Shown: positions 50,137 to 63,100, counted from the stretch's first letter. The stretch: DNA of 64,000 bases from Theocolax elegans (GCA_026168455.1 CM047427.1:13607505-13671504), one strand, 5' to 3'. The notes: generated from the letters alone by a model not told the origin. Translations and numbers: made by a program.

Positions 50137-51493
50137 GGGAGATTCCATGTGAAGTGATCCAGTTAAAAAATAGAATTTTGTTTTAATGTATGGAATCAGT
50201 AAAAAACTACTTGAATAGAGTGTAGCTAAATTTTAGACCTGAATTTCAATTAGTACCACAGTTGTAGCCAATCAAAAAGTCGAATTTTTGAAAAAATTGA
50301 CTTTTTGGCCATGTTTATCACTTAATAACTCAAATCTAACAATTTTTTCTTATATACATTAAATTTGAAAAAGTTTATTAATTTCAAGAAGAATCAGTTC
50401 AAATATTTCATTTATTTTATTTTAAAACTTTGAATATATTTATAATCAATAAAACCTTTATAGTAAAAAAAAGGGTTGTACGATCAAAAATATTTTATCC
50501 ATCCAAGAATCTAATACATCGATGATTAATTACCTTCAAAATAATGCAAAGTTTGAGTGCGGCAGAGCATTTTAGACAAAGTTATGGTGTTTTTAGGCAA
50601 ATTTCTTAAAAAAAGAGAGCGAATGCATTTTATGAAGAAAACAGACTAACCGTATACTTGCATTCAAACAATATGGTACTATTATTCCTCAATATTACTA
50701 AAATATACTATTTATTGTTAGTTACTGATAGTTTTTAATCTCTAAGTTGCTTACAAACACAAAACAGTAGGTATAAGCAGTTATACCTGTTATATAATTG
50801 GATAAATACCTAAAACTTTTTATAATTCCAATAAATCCAATTATATAACAGGTATAACTAAAAGTATCAGACTTAAATAACAACTAAATAAAAGTATCAG
50901 TAACTAACAATAAATAGTATATTTTAGTAATATTGAGGAATAATAGTGCCATATTGTTTGAATGCAAGTATACGGTTAGTCTGTTTTTTTTCATAAAATG
51001 CATTCGCTCTCTTTTTTTAAGAAATTTGCCTAAAAACTCCATAACTTTGTCTGAAATGCTCTGCCGCACTCAAACTTTGCACCATTTTGAAGGTAATTAA
51101 TCATCGATGAATTAGATTCTTGGATGGATAAAATATTTTTGATCGTACAACCCTTTTTTTTACTATAAAGGTTTTTATTGATTATAAATATATTCAAAGT
51201 TTTAAAATAAAATAAATGAAATATTTGAACTGATTCTTCTTGAAATTAATAAACTTTTTCAAATTTAATGTATATAAGAAAAAATTGTTAGATTTTGAGT
51301 TATTAAGTGATAAACATGGCCAATAAGTCAATTTTTTCAAAAAATTCTATTTTTTGTTTGGCTACAACTCTGGTACTAATTGAAATTCAGGTCTAAAAAT
51401 TTAGTTACACTCTATTCAAGTAGTTTTTTACTGATTCCATACATTAAAACAAAATTCTATTTTTTAACTGGATCACTTCACATGGAATCTCCC
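50137..51493. mobile_element. 1.36-kb foldback element in an AT repeat
   Basis: Inverted arms of about 660 bp (50137 to about 50795, and about 50832 to 51493) flank a spacer of about 37 bp. The ends read GGGAGATTCCATGTGAAGTG and its exact reverse complement. The arms differ by small substitutions and indels, and are more divergent in the 80 bp nearest the centre. The element sits within ATATAT sequence on both sides, so its target duplication (perhaps TA) cannot be fixed. The 61-codon frame in the right arm (50884-51069) has a counterpart in the left arm and no domain. The element is older than the one at 43012, judging by arm divergence. Confidence 0.88.
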
Positions 51494-51499
51494 ATATAT

Positions 51500-52030
51500 G
51501 TATAAAGTTTGTTAATTTTATTATTATCTGTTTCATTGCTGATGATTTGACGTGAAAAAATTATCTTGTATAGGAAGTAGTACACTATTTAAAATGTACA
51601 GTAAATAATGCAGTTAAAAAAATTTTTATGGTCATACTGATTCGTACAAATATTTCTTTTAATGCCTTTTTAAATTGTGAAAGTTTAAGCTATTTTTATT
51701 TATTTGATTCTAAGATCTGCGTAACCAATATAATACATATTATCATAAATTTAAGTTTATGACTTAGATAGGTTACGTAAATTACATTGTGTACTCTTAC
51801 ATTTAATTATGAATGTAATTGTACACAAATTAAAAACTATTCTTAAGTCACTATAATTATGATTGAAATTAGGTTGCACATATTTTAACACATCTAATGC
51901 ATACTGGTCATGTGACATAACGGTTATTAAAGTACAAGCCAAAGTGATTAAAAAAATAGTAGTTAACTTTTCGTAAACTCTTAAAATCTGTAAATTTTAA
52001 AACACGATAATTATATAAATTACGAATACG
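51500..52030. other. AT-rich non-coding stretch
   Basis: Nothing recognised. Confidence 0.5.
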
Positions 52031-52034
52031 TATA

Positions 52035-52430
52035 TTAGGTTAACCAATGAATATCCAAGTATAGACCAGCGAAACACGTACGCATAAAATATATCGCGCC
52101 GATTGTTATAATAACTCGCGCGTTACACTCGTAAACTAAGACGGTTTTCCGTGTATAGAAAGCCCGAGGCGGAAACAACCGAGCAACCGTAGCCCTCCTC
52201 CACACGCTGCTGGACTTTCGGTAATGCGGCTTTATTGTTCTCGGGCACGTATCGCACCCCTCCCGACTAACGACTTGGCGTTCCTCGCACACGCACTTTA
52301 TTAGACCGCGCGAATAAGCTACATATATATATATATATATATGTATACCTTGTCTTGGTTAGACTCGTTTCAATCTTCCGGAGAATTGACCGAGCTTTTT
52401 TACGAGCTTGCGGTCAGTCGAGTCTTAAAT
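52035..52430. other. GC-richer island next to an AT microsatellite
   Basis: An 85-codon minus-strand frame (52035-52292), rich in Arg and Cys, follows the GC-richer block but has no recognised domain. An AT microsatellite lies at about 52322-52343. This may be a regulatory region. Confidence 0.3.
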
Positions 52431-52637
52431 ACCTCTTTACCGTGAAGAAATAATTAAATTGTCTTCCTCTAAATGCTTTACAGAAGAGATATTATTCATT
52501 AAACGACGTATATTTATATTTTAACTCGGCTGGATAAGCGATAATTATATTTGCATTAAAATATGACTATTATAAAAAAACTTCTTGATGTGCACCTCAA
52601 AAGATTGTGTATTAAGAACGTTTATACTTAAACTTAC

Positions 52638-52676
52638 CATTGCGAGTATATTGTTAAATTATTGAGTTGAACATAC
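52638..52676 (-). promoter_or_regulatory. Recursive splice site with 39-nt microexon
   Basis: On the minus strand the branch-point-like CACTAAC is followed by TTCTTCTTGTTCTGTTGCAG, a textbook 3' splice site, and immediately by GTATGT, a usable 5' splice site. A second donor, ATG|GTAAGTTTAAG, lies 39 nt downstream. The 39 nt are open in one frame only (YVQLNNLTIYSQ, entering and leaving in phase 1), so a coding microexon of 13 codons is possible. The 3' splice site is the strongest I found in the window. It lies on the same strand as the sites at 18975-19027 and 4360/1618. Confidence 0.55.
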
Positions 52677-53131
52677 CTGCAACAGAACAAGAAGAATATC
52701 TTGTTAGTGGGTTTTATAACATTTTTTTATATTTATTATCAATATTATTACTTATATTAAGAAAATACAATCAACTTTTTAACAGGTCAAACAATGTTTC
52801 AGTTGACTTGATCAATGTATTAGCGCGAATTATACGTGTACTACAAACAGAATCGAGTGTCGTGGAGAAAAGTAACATGGTAGGAAAATCGTTGAGTACC
52901 GGTTAATCGAGTCAACTAGAAACCTCTGTGCTCCATTGATCCCATACCTTAATCTACGGGTTTCCAGTGCGCGAGTTGCAAAGATGCGTTACTCATTCAC
53001 AATTAAGTGAAACTTGCAAGTTTGTTAAGCTGTGAATGTTTAAGCAGTCGAGAATTTGTTGTGAATTTAACATACGAATTCCTTGTTGTCCGGATTTTAT
53101 AAATTGTGAAATGTTTTAAATACTTATAAAG

Positions 53132-55084
53132 CTACTTTACATTATTGCGATGCATGTATTTTTTCTACGTCTACTTGAAATTTTCTCATCAAATATAGTA
53201 ATATTTGTAAGCAAATTTGAACTACCAGGGAGATTTCACGAGCTAACGCTAGGTGGCAACGCCATGGTCGAGCAAACTAGCAGTCACATAAATAATAAAC
53301 CAATTGGTTTGTAAGCCTGATTCAGTAGTCTTTTTTATACATAATATTTCAAAGGCATTTAATTTTATTCGTAAATATTGAATAACAATGATGCAACGAA
53401 AATACGATTACTAAATTCGAGAAACCACCTTCGATATAATCAAATGACGCTTTGAAAGGAGCTGCCTAATTAATTATTAGATTACATAGAATGATCTAGA
53501 ACAACTGTTATATGAAGCAATAAAATTTTCTATTACGTGAATTTAAATTATTTCTATTAAAATAGCAATATTTCTTAAAAATCGAGTTTATTTCTAATTT
53601 ATCACAATATATAGTACATTTACCTTTACATATTTGTAATATTTATTTCAAAATTTTTCTCTGTGAATTGTATTAACTTATAGTAAGAGATTCTTGAGTA
53701 TGATATTCGGTATTAAATGTATTTTTGCTTGATTGAATAGTATAGAAGATCTAGATTTTCCTTTAATAATTTTTTTTTCATTCTTCGATTGTTGGTGAGT
53801 TTGATAGTTTATTGATTTTCGCTATTTTAACCAGAAGTTTATTTTGCAATTTTTGTTAGTTCGTTTTGCAATAGCTTTTAATTTTTAAAATTCTATTTTA
53901 CTTCTTGTTGTGTTTTCCTTTCTGAATTTGTTTAGTTCTGGTTTTGCATTTTTTATGGCTGATTCGACAATTTGGTTACACATCTTCGTTATTAAATTTT
54001 AAAAATTCATTTCGACTTTGTGTATAGTTTTTAATAATGTTAATGGTATTTTTAACTCTACAAATATTATTCAATTATTTTTATCACTATCATCTGATGT
54101 GTTGTATAAAGAGCTGTGAGTATTTAAATTAACGTTATCATTTAATTCATTATGTGGTCAATTTTTCTTTTGTTTTGTTTTGTACACACTGTCCGATTTG
54201 AGTTGATATATTATTTTTTTATCGTTTTTGGTTTCTAATTAACTCAGCGGAGAATCATTTGAACTAATTACTGAATGTGTTTTTTCATTGTCTTGGGACT
54301 TTGGTATTGGAGCTGCGCGTTGTGATGTGATGAATACTTTGTTATTTTCATCCGTTTTCATATCAATTTGGATTGTTATTTAAGTGTTAGTAATATTTGA
54401 ATATTCGTTTACATTTTGGGAGCTACAATAAAGGAATTCTGTTGTTTACACAATTCCTAGTGAGATGGCCTTCTACTTTGCAATGGAAGCATTTTAGAGT
54501 GTCAATGCTAGCAAATATGTTTTGAAATACTTCTGGTATTTTATAATATCTTCAGGTTTAAAGTAAAATGGATATATAAAACTAATTACGTGCGTGAAAT
54601 CATTTTTATTAATCGAAGCTATAAGAGCAGTTACTGGAAACGCTGGTTATATATTAAGTTTCTCAAGTTTTTCTACAAAATTTGATTTGGGGTTTTGCGT
54701 TAGAAAGTATAAATCGTTTATGTTAGGACATTAATGATCTTATATTGTTACTATTTGGTCTTTAATCATAACATAGCCATGTTTACTGGCTATCTCATAT
54801 ACGAGGTTTTTTGTAATTAAATAAATGCAAATTCTGTTATTTCATATTCGTGAACCACTAATTACAATCTTTTTTCAAATGTTGGGATTTCTGGTTTGAT
54901 TTTTTGACCTTACAAATGATGATGTCACACGTGACAGATGCGGTTTAGGGCATGTTACGTTCAATAAATACAACACTAAAGGAGAATACCTATGAAATGC
55001 ATTGGAACTATATTTATGTATACCGAAAATTTGTATATGTAGATATACTCTCAATACTGATATTGAAACTACGATATAGTTAAT
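53132..55084. repeat. Tandem array, copy A (1.95 kb)
   Basis: Copy A begins CTACTTTA and is followed directly by copy B at 55085. It differs from copy B by a few per cent, much of it short indels. It holds a decayed minus-strand retroelement frame (53830-54880) and, near its left end, the motif ACGCTAGGTGGC (53246-53257). Confidence 0.9.
53830..54880 (-). pseudogene. Decayed retroelement ORF1/gag-like gene with CCHC zinc knuckle, copy A
   Basis: Read on the minus strand with frame changes, the order is RICIYLITKNLVYEIASKHG (about 54770-54850), then FPVTALIASINKNDFTHVIS, then FKPEDII and, at 54450-54491, the zinc knuckle CFHCKVEGHLTRNC (CX2CX4HX4C). A Ser/Lys/Asn-rich region follows. This layout is known to me from ORF1 (gag-like) proteins of insect retroelements, most like non-LTR types, which bind their own RNA. 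Stops and frameshifts are frequent, so the copy is dead. No reverse transcriptase was seen next to it. Confidence 0.65.
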
Positions 55085-57066
55085 CTACTTTAATTATTGC
55101 GATGCATGTATTTTTTCCTAGTCTACTTGAAATTTTCTCATCAAATATAGTAATATTTGTAAGCAAATTTGAACTACCAGGGAGATTTCACGAGCTAACG
55201 CTAGGTGGCAACGCCACGGTCGAGCAAACTAGCAGTCACATAAATAATAAACCAATTGGTTTGTAAGCCTGATTCAGTAGTCTTTTTTATACATAATATT
55301 TCAAAGGCATTTAATTTTATTCGTAAATATTGAATAACAATGATGCAACGAAAATACGATTACTAAATTCGAGAAACCACCTTCGATATAATCAAAATCA
55401 TGACGCTTTGAAAGGAGCTGCCTAATTAATTATTAGATTACATATAGAATGATCTAGAACAACTGTTATATGAAGCAATAAATTTTCTATTACGTGAATT
55501 TAAATTATTTCTATTAAAATAGCAATATTTCTTAAAAATCGAGTTTATTTCTAATTTATCACAATATCTAGTACATTTACCCTTACACCTTACATATTTG
55601 TAATATTTACTTACAAAATTTTTCTTTGTGAATTGTATTAACTTATAGTAAGAGATTCTTGAGTATGATATTCGGTATTAAATGTATTTTTGCTTGATTG
55701 AATAGTATAGAAGATCTAGATTTTCCTTTAATAATTTTTATTTTTTTTCATTCTTCGGTTGTTGGTGTGTTTGATAGTTTATTGATTTTAGGTATTTTAA
55801 CCAGAAGTTTATTTTGCAATTTTTGTTAGTTCGTTTTGCAATAGCTTTTAATTTTTAAAATTCTATTTTACTTCTTGTTGTGTTTTCCTTTTTGAATTTG
55901 CTAGTTCTGGTTTTGCATTTTTTATGACTGATTTGACAATTTGGTTACACAGCTTCGTTATTAAATTTTAAAAATTCATTTCGGCTTTGTGTATAGTTTT
56001 TAATAATTATGTTAATGGTATTTTTAATTCTACAAATATTATTCAATTATTTTTATGACTATTATCTGATGTGTTGTATAAAGAGCTTTGAGTATTTAAA
56101 TTAACGTTATCATTTAATTCATTATGTGGTCAATTTTTCTTTTGTTTTGTTTTGTACACACTGTCCGATTTGAGTTGATATATTATTTTTTTATCGTTTT
56201 TGGTTTTTAATTAACTCAGAATGAGAATCATTTGAACTAATTACTGAATGTGTTTTTTTCATTGTCTTGGGACTTTGGTATTGGAGCTGCGCGTTGTGAT
56301 GTGATGAATACTTTGTTATTTTCATCCGTTTTCATATCAATTTGGATTGTTATTTAAGTGTTAGTAATATTTGAATATTCGTTTACATTTTGGGAGCTAC
56401 AATAAAGGAATTCTGTTTGTTTACACAATTCCTAGTGAGATGGCCTTCTACTTTGCAATGGAAGCATTTTAGAGTGTCAATGCTAGCAAATATGTTTTGA
56501 AATACTTCTGGTATTTATAATATCTTCAGGTTTAAAGTAAAATGGATATATAAAACTAATTACGTGCGTGAAATCATTTTTATTAATCGAAGCTATAAGA
56601 GCAGTTACTGGAAACGCTGGTTATATATTAAGTTTCTCAAGTTTTTCTACAAAATTGATTTGGGGTTTTGCGTTAGAAAGTATAAATCGTTTATGTTAGG
56701 ACATTAATGATCTTATATTGTTACTATTTGGTCTTTAATCATAACATAGCCATGTTTACTGGCTATCTCATATACGAGGTTTTTTGTAATTAAATAAATG
56801 CAAATTCTGTTATTTCATATTCGTGAACCACTAATTACAATCTTTTTTCAAATGTTGGGATTTCTGGTTTGATTTTTTGACCTTACAAATGTGGTTTCAT
56901 GATGATTCACACGTGACAGATGCGGTTTAGGGCATGTTATGTTCAATAAATACAACACTAAAGGAGAATACCTATGAAATGCATTGGAACTATATTTATG
57001 TATACCGAAAACTTGTATATGTAGATATACTCTCAATACTGATATTGAAACTACGATATAGTTAAT
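55085..57066. repeat. Tandem array, copy B
   Basis: Copy B matches copy A along its full length. The following 57067-57475 continues copy B but has no equivalent in copy A; it is shared with copy C. So the 1379 bp at 56097-57475 were duplicated again as copy C. The CTCF-like motif recurs at 55198-55209. Confidence 0.9.
55810..56860 (-). pseudogene. Decayed retroelement ORF1/gag-like gene, copy B
   Basis: Same order of motifs as copy A; the zinc knuckle is at 56425-56466. Small indels differ from copy A (for example one extra base after the knuckle near 56417). All three copies share inactivating stops, so the element was already dead before the array formed. Confidence 0.65.
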
Positions 57067-57475
57067 TGTACTTTTCTTCTTGAAATCCACGTTTTCCTTT
57101 TACCAAATTGAAATGTCATGATTATAACTTAAGGATGAGCCAAGATATTTGCGTTGTACAATATTTCCACACTTACGGGCATTTTCCTTTTTACTCGATG
57201 CGATATTTCATTAAAGTGTCTAACATAAACACGTCTGCTCTCTAAGCCAACCGACAGACAACTAATGCAAATATTGTTATCGAACACTTAAGTAATACTG
57301 CATAAACCATATTAAACGTATCTGTAATGCACTCGTTCACAGTTCAAGTATTGAGATAAAATATTGTACAAGTATAAAAATAATCGATAAGTAACACTAA
57401 AATTTTATTGGATCGCAAATGAATAAACTAACGGAAAGCGTTTGCCGTTCGAATTAGGAGTGTGCAAACGTGGTC

Positions 57476-58847
57476 TAAATTAACGTTATCATTTAATTCA
57501 TTATGTGGTCAATTTTCTTTTGTTTTGTTTTGTACACACTGTCCGATTTGAGTTGATATTATTTTTTTATCGTTTTTGGTTTCTAATTAACTCAGCGGAG
57601 AATCATTTGAACTAATTACTGAATGTGTTTTTTCATTGTCTTGGGACTTTGGTATTGGAGCTGCGCGTTGTGATGTGATGAATACTTTGTTATTTTCATC
57701 CGTTTTCATATCAATTTGGATTGTTATTTAAGTGTTAGTAATATTTGAATATTCGTTTACATTTTGGGAGCTACAATAAAGGAATTCTGTTTGTTTACAC
57801 AATTCCTAGTGAGATGGCCTTCTACTTTGCAATGGAAGCATTTTAGAGTGTCAATGCTAGCAAATATGTTTTGAAATACTTCTGGTATTTTATAATATCT
57901 TCAGGTTTAAAGTAAAATGGATATATAAAACTAATTACGTGCGTGAAATCATTTTTATTAATCGAAGCTATAAGAGCAGTTACTGGAAACGCTGGTTATA
58001 TATTAAGTTTCTCAAGTTTTTCTACAAAATTTGATTTGGGGTTTTGCGTTAGAAAGTATAAATCGTTTATGTTAGGACATTAATGATCTTATATTGTTAC
58101 TATTTGGTCTTTAATCATAACATAGCCATGTTTACTGGCTATCTCATATACGAGGTTTTTTGTAATTAAATAAATGCAAATTCTGTTATTTCATATTCGT
58201 GAACCACTAATTACAATCTTTTTTCAAATGTTGGGATTTCTGGTTTGATTTTTTGACCTTACAAAATGATGATTCACACGTGACATATGCGGTTTAGGGC
58301 ATGTTACGTTCAATAAATACAACACTAAAGGAGAATACCTATGAAATGCATTGGAACTATATTTATGTATACCGAAAATTTGTATATGTAGATATACTCT
58401 CAATACTGATATTGAAACTACGATATAGTTAATTGTACTTTTCTTCTTGACATCCACGTTTTCCTTTTCCAAATTGAAATGTCATTATTATAACTTAAGG
58501 ATGAGCCAAGATATTTGCGTTGTACAATATTTCCACACTTACGGGCATTTTCCTTTTTACTCGATGCGATATTTCATTAACTAGTGTCTAACATAAACAC
58601 GTCTGCTCTCTAAGCCAACCGACAGACAACTAATGCAAATATTGTTATCGAACACTTAAGTAATACTGCATAAACCATATTAAACGTATCTGTAATGCAC
58701 TCGTTCACAGTTCAAGTATTGAGATAAAATATTGTACAAGTATAAAAATAATCGATAAGTAACACTAAAATTTTATTGGATCGCAAATGAATAAACTAAC
58801 GGAAAGCGTTTGCCGTTCGAATTAGGAGTGTGCAAACGTGGTCTAAA
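57476..58847. repeat. Tandem array, copy C (1.37 kb, shorter unit)
   Basis: Copy C duplicates 56097-57475 in direct orientation with about one per cent difference. It starts TAAATTAACGTT and ends GTGGTCTAAA, the bases that also precede its start, as expected for a tandem duplication. Confidence 0.92.
57480..58240 (-). pseudogene. Decayed retroelement ORF1/gag-like gene, copy C (truncated)
   Basis: Contains the zinc knuckle (57799-57840) and the upstream conserved part, but lacks the region equivalent to 55810-56096 of copy B because the duplicated unit began inside the gene. Confidence 0.65.
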
Positions 58848-61120
58848 CTAAAGTCTAAACATTCTAAACTTGGTCAAATGAGTTGATTCAATGTTGAAAC
58901 TCGCTTGTTGGGTAAAATCTTTCTTTTAACTTTTTAATTTGATTAAACTACTCGAACTATGCTTAATTATGTACTTGACATTAATTGACTTCCTATACTA
59001 TCATGTGTACTCTCCTTTTGATATTATTGAAATTTGCAAATGTGTGCATATTGTCAAGTAATTAAAATAGTTGTTCATAATGATCGTTAAATGGCTCATT
59101 GTGTACCAATAAATTTTCGTTAAATGCATTACGCCTTCAAGTAGTTTGGTTAAATTCGAGTAGTTTAAGAAATTCTCGACGTACTCGAAAACTTTAAGTA
59201 CGCAACTTTAATTCAAAGGGAAATTCAATGAAACTTTAATGTAAATTTTCATGTACTCGTGAGTTTTTAAAGTTAGCTCTATTTTATTCCTATAACAAAG
59301 ATGTGTGTGTATATATAATAATTAGTTTAATTGAAATTTACCACAAAAAAATTTTGTACGCATAAATGACAATTTTATCATACTCAAGCTCTGTTATAAC
59401 ATTACCATAATCTAACGTTATGTAAATAATGAACAATTGTTCACTAATGTTCGCGCGATATCTTTATATTACTAAAACTAACCGAAACAAGAATAACACG
59501 TAGCAGCTCTCACGTAGAGGCGGTGTACGTATGTACCAAAAGAAAAACGAGAGTCAGCTCGTAATTCGAGTTTTAACGCTGATAGCAGAGGACTGAGTAA
59601 GCTCGCCCAGCAGCAGCAATTCACTAAAATTTCTCGCTCGATTTTGTGCGCTTTTGTGTCTTGAGCGTATCTCGGTCTTTTCGGAATTGCACCTGCGTTC
59701 ATAAGGTATGCGCTTTTAACTGCACCTCCGTGTTTTCGTAACGGAATGAGGAAAAGCTCGATTCCCGCATGATACCGTAGGTAATTCGCCCTATCCTAAA
59801 CCATAAACTCTCCGACGTTTTACTTGCGACACTCCTGTATAAATAGTTTACGTTGTATTATACAACGTTTTGAATTGTTTCTTCTCGGTTTAAGTAAAAC
59901 GGTTGTTAAGCTTCATTTCCAGTCAAGCTTATTGGATTTACGCTTCACTTCGGTTTCTTTCTTTTTAAACCTTATTCTAACATTTGAGTGATCTAGTGTG
60001 CGTATTTTTATTCTCGATTATAAAATAATTGCGATTTTAGTACCGTTATATTGCGTTATTTACATTAAAAATTCAAAAATTAAAATCAAAAATATAATTT
60101 GTTATAAATAATTAATAATTCTACTTTCCTATAACTATTGACATATTTCTTAATATGTAACATGCAAAAAGATGAAAAATGATATAAAAAATTCTGTTCG
60201 ATTATAAGTGGATAAGAATCATGTTTAATTGTTAGTGTTAAAAATTCAGGGTATTCGATAAAGTAGTTTCTGAGATATTCTACGGCAAGTGCGTTATGCA
60301 AAAAGAAAACTTGACGAGACAAAATTGATATACGTATATTAAAAAAAAATTAACTAAAATAACGTTGAATTAAAATCAATACTACAATTTGTTTAAGAAA
60401 TATAAATTATTACGAACAAAATAAATGAATAATTATTAATAGCATATTATTTTTTATATACCTTACTACAAGTTTGTCCCCTTAACTTTTTATCGGATAA
60501 TATAAACGAAAAATGTCAGATTTTAGGTAACAAGAATGAATACACTACATTAAAGATATATCCAACTTGTGCAATAACATATACTCGAGACGTAAAAAAT
60601 ATCTCCAGCCGGTATTTGTCTCTAAGATGATATCCTATAAAAATACATTTTCATCCATATCATACGTGTAGTTCCGCAAATAAGATTTCTTACTCTCTAT
60701 CTCGTTTTCGTTTATTACGCTGTTACATGCCTTTTCTTTCGTCACGTTCCGTCTTTTACGATACGTCGTTATACTAAAAAAGAAAAATCCTTTATAATTA
60801 ATAATATATTTTTATGTCACGAAAAAAAGTGCTATCTTCGTTTTTCTTACCGTCGATAAAAAATATATATTTAAGCGTGTGTAGAAACGTCAAAACTTGA
60901 TAAGGGCATTTGATTCGTTAAAACATAAAATTTCGTTTGATAATGATAAAACACACTTAACCGTATATAGCAGATTATGAGAAAACGAACTTTTTGTTAA
61001 TTCTGTTGATTATCGTGATTAGCTTTGTAAAGTACGAGAATTGCATCACAAAGGAACGTTCATTAATTAACTTTTGTGAACTCGGCTTACAAATCGGCTT
61101 AGCCTAACTTTATGAATAGT
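58848..61120. other. Non-coding stretch with GC-richer patch at 59.5-59.8 kb
   Basis: A 74-codon minus-strand frame (59478-59702) in the GC-richer patch has no domain. Otherwise AT-rich. Confidence 0.45.
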
Positions 61121-61130
61121 CTAGATAGAT

Positions 61131-61148
61131 AGAGAGAGAGAGAGAGAA
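61131..61148. repeat. (GA)n microsatellite
   Basis: Nine GA units following an AGATAGAT stretch. Confidence 0.9.
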
Positions 61149-61149
61149 A

Positions 61150-62470
61150 GGGAAAAGAATTTTATATAAATTTTTTATCAACTTGTTACCCAGATTTACT
61201 AATAAACGAACGATACTCACGACATAGGAAGTGCGTTTCATAATATAATTTGAAACTTTTAAAAACTATAATTTAGAATTAAATTTGTCTTCCAAACGTG
61301 AAGAAAAAATATTTAACAGGACAACTCAATCTTGATTCGTCAAATAATTTATTTCGTACCTTTGCAAAAGTTCGTAGACAGATAGAAATAGACTTGGGTA
61401 CATACACTTCGTCATGATAAAAAAAACTATAGAAAAAAAAAAGTATCGTACCGATAGACACTCGTGACGCGAATGTGAAACTATCGTAAAGGACCTCCTC
61501 ACCGAGATAAAGGAGAGAGGAAAAAACGATACTGGATTGTTCTGGCATATTTACAAATGCGAAACGCGACTCGCGCGATAGAAAAAAAAAGCTGATCACA
61601 GTGTCGCTCTGATCTGACCATGAAATTGTCCCGCACGTGCGAACGAATTGTTCCCGTCTATTATTCTTTCCTCTCCCTTTCTAACCCTATCATTTTTGTA
61701 GCCACGCCGATGAAAAAAAAAAATAAAATAAAATAAAATGAAAGTACGCTCATTGAGTATTTTTTTCGGAGTTCCGCGGACCAATTGTTTTATTTCTAGT
61801 TTTATGTATATACACGTACCAAGGGGGCTTCGATTTAAATTTACTTTTATTCGAAGGGGCATAGCTATCGCGATTCGAAATTAAAGGGGAGGATACGTTG
61901 AGTCAATTGATTATCAAACGAATATTTAGTATGACTATTGTGGGGATAATTAATTTAATTGCTTTTTCTGTTTTTCCTCCTTTTTTCTTTTATAATTATT
62001 CAGCTGTGACGGCGAATTATAGGGCGTTTTAATTGATCGGCTCTTGGTATTTTCACGAGGGGAAAATTGAGTGAAATCTCATTAACATTTCATGCTCGAA
62101 TGTATATTATTATTCACTCGGATGAATTGATAAATTTTTTAATTTATTGCCATTTATCTCGTATAGTTCAACTATTTAAAACGTTTCATAATAAAATACT
62201 AACACCAGCGTGTTCAAAATAAAAGTGGCTGAATAACTGTTAGTTTTTTTCATTTGCAAAAGCTTCCCGTAACTCGATCAAGAAGCGCGACCGCGTTCCA
62301 AACGCAACTATGGCTGTACGAGCTGTAGCCTTGCACACACATCTAAGTTGACTTTCAAAATTTCCCTCAAATAAATAAATTTTAAATTAAAATGTATTAT
62401 TTACCTTTTTTATTAATTAAAGTTAATCAAATAAATTTTTAATTAATTGAAATCATATAGAGGTATCCAA
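61150..62470. other. Non-coding stretch
   Basis: Two adjacent minus-strand frames (61279-61599 and 61596-61862) are rich in Phe, Ser and Arg. The first owes its Phe runs to A-rich tracts on the plus strand. No domain or splice-bounded exon is recognised. Confidence 0.4.
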
Positions 62471-62479
62471 TGTCGATTT

Positions 62480-63100
62480 ATCTTTGCGTACGAATATGTA
62501 CACGAGTGTATGTGTGCGCGTGTATGCCTGAGTAGTGCCGCGTGCATGAGCATGGGTGCGGGAGCGGGAATTCGTGCGTGCTAAGGGCAGTCACATACAG
62601 CAACTTTATGAACCGACGCACACACGAAATTACTCGTTCGAATCGCAACGAAGATTTGTTCCGACTATCAGTCAAAATTTTTAAAAAACTCGTTACGCAT
62701 ATGATCAAAACTATGGTACCAAAATATTTACCGAAAATCTCGTTAAATGTAAATAATATTCTATTCGTATACGAATAAGGTAAAAAAAAACTGAAAAAAT
62801 ATAAGGGGGGAAAAAGGTAAACGAATGTAACAGAGCTGTCAACGAAACGTCAAATCGCGTCCGGGAACGAATTCCTCTCGAGAGCTTTTGCGTCGACGTA
62901 TTAATACGCGCGGCCAAACAACAAACACCGGCCGAGCTTCATAATCCGGGAAATGAATTCCAGACTCTTCCGATCGGCGCACGGATAATAAAGAGGGATA
63001 TATATGCTCGGAAGGAAGTGACGACGCAGGGGGTTTCTTGCGTGTGAACCAAAGCTTTGACGGGGTTGATTGTGGAATTTATATACCTGCTTCGCGTGGA
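62480..63100. other. GC-richer island
   Basis: A GT/GC-rich patch (62490-62580) and a CpG-rich block (62860-63060, with CGCGCGGCC and a TATATAT element near 63000) stand out. Overlapping short frames on both strands have no domain. A regulatory role is possible. Confidence 0.3.

Noticed and set aside
61279..61862. Two adjacent minus-strand ORFs (106 and 88 codons)
   Set aside because: Phe/Tyr and Lys/Arg runs follow A-rich tracts on the plus strand; no domain and no consistent splice sites.
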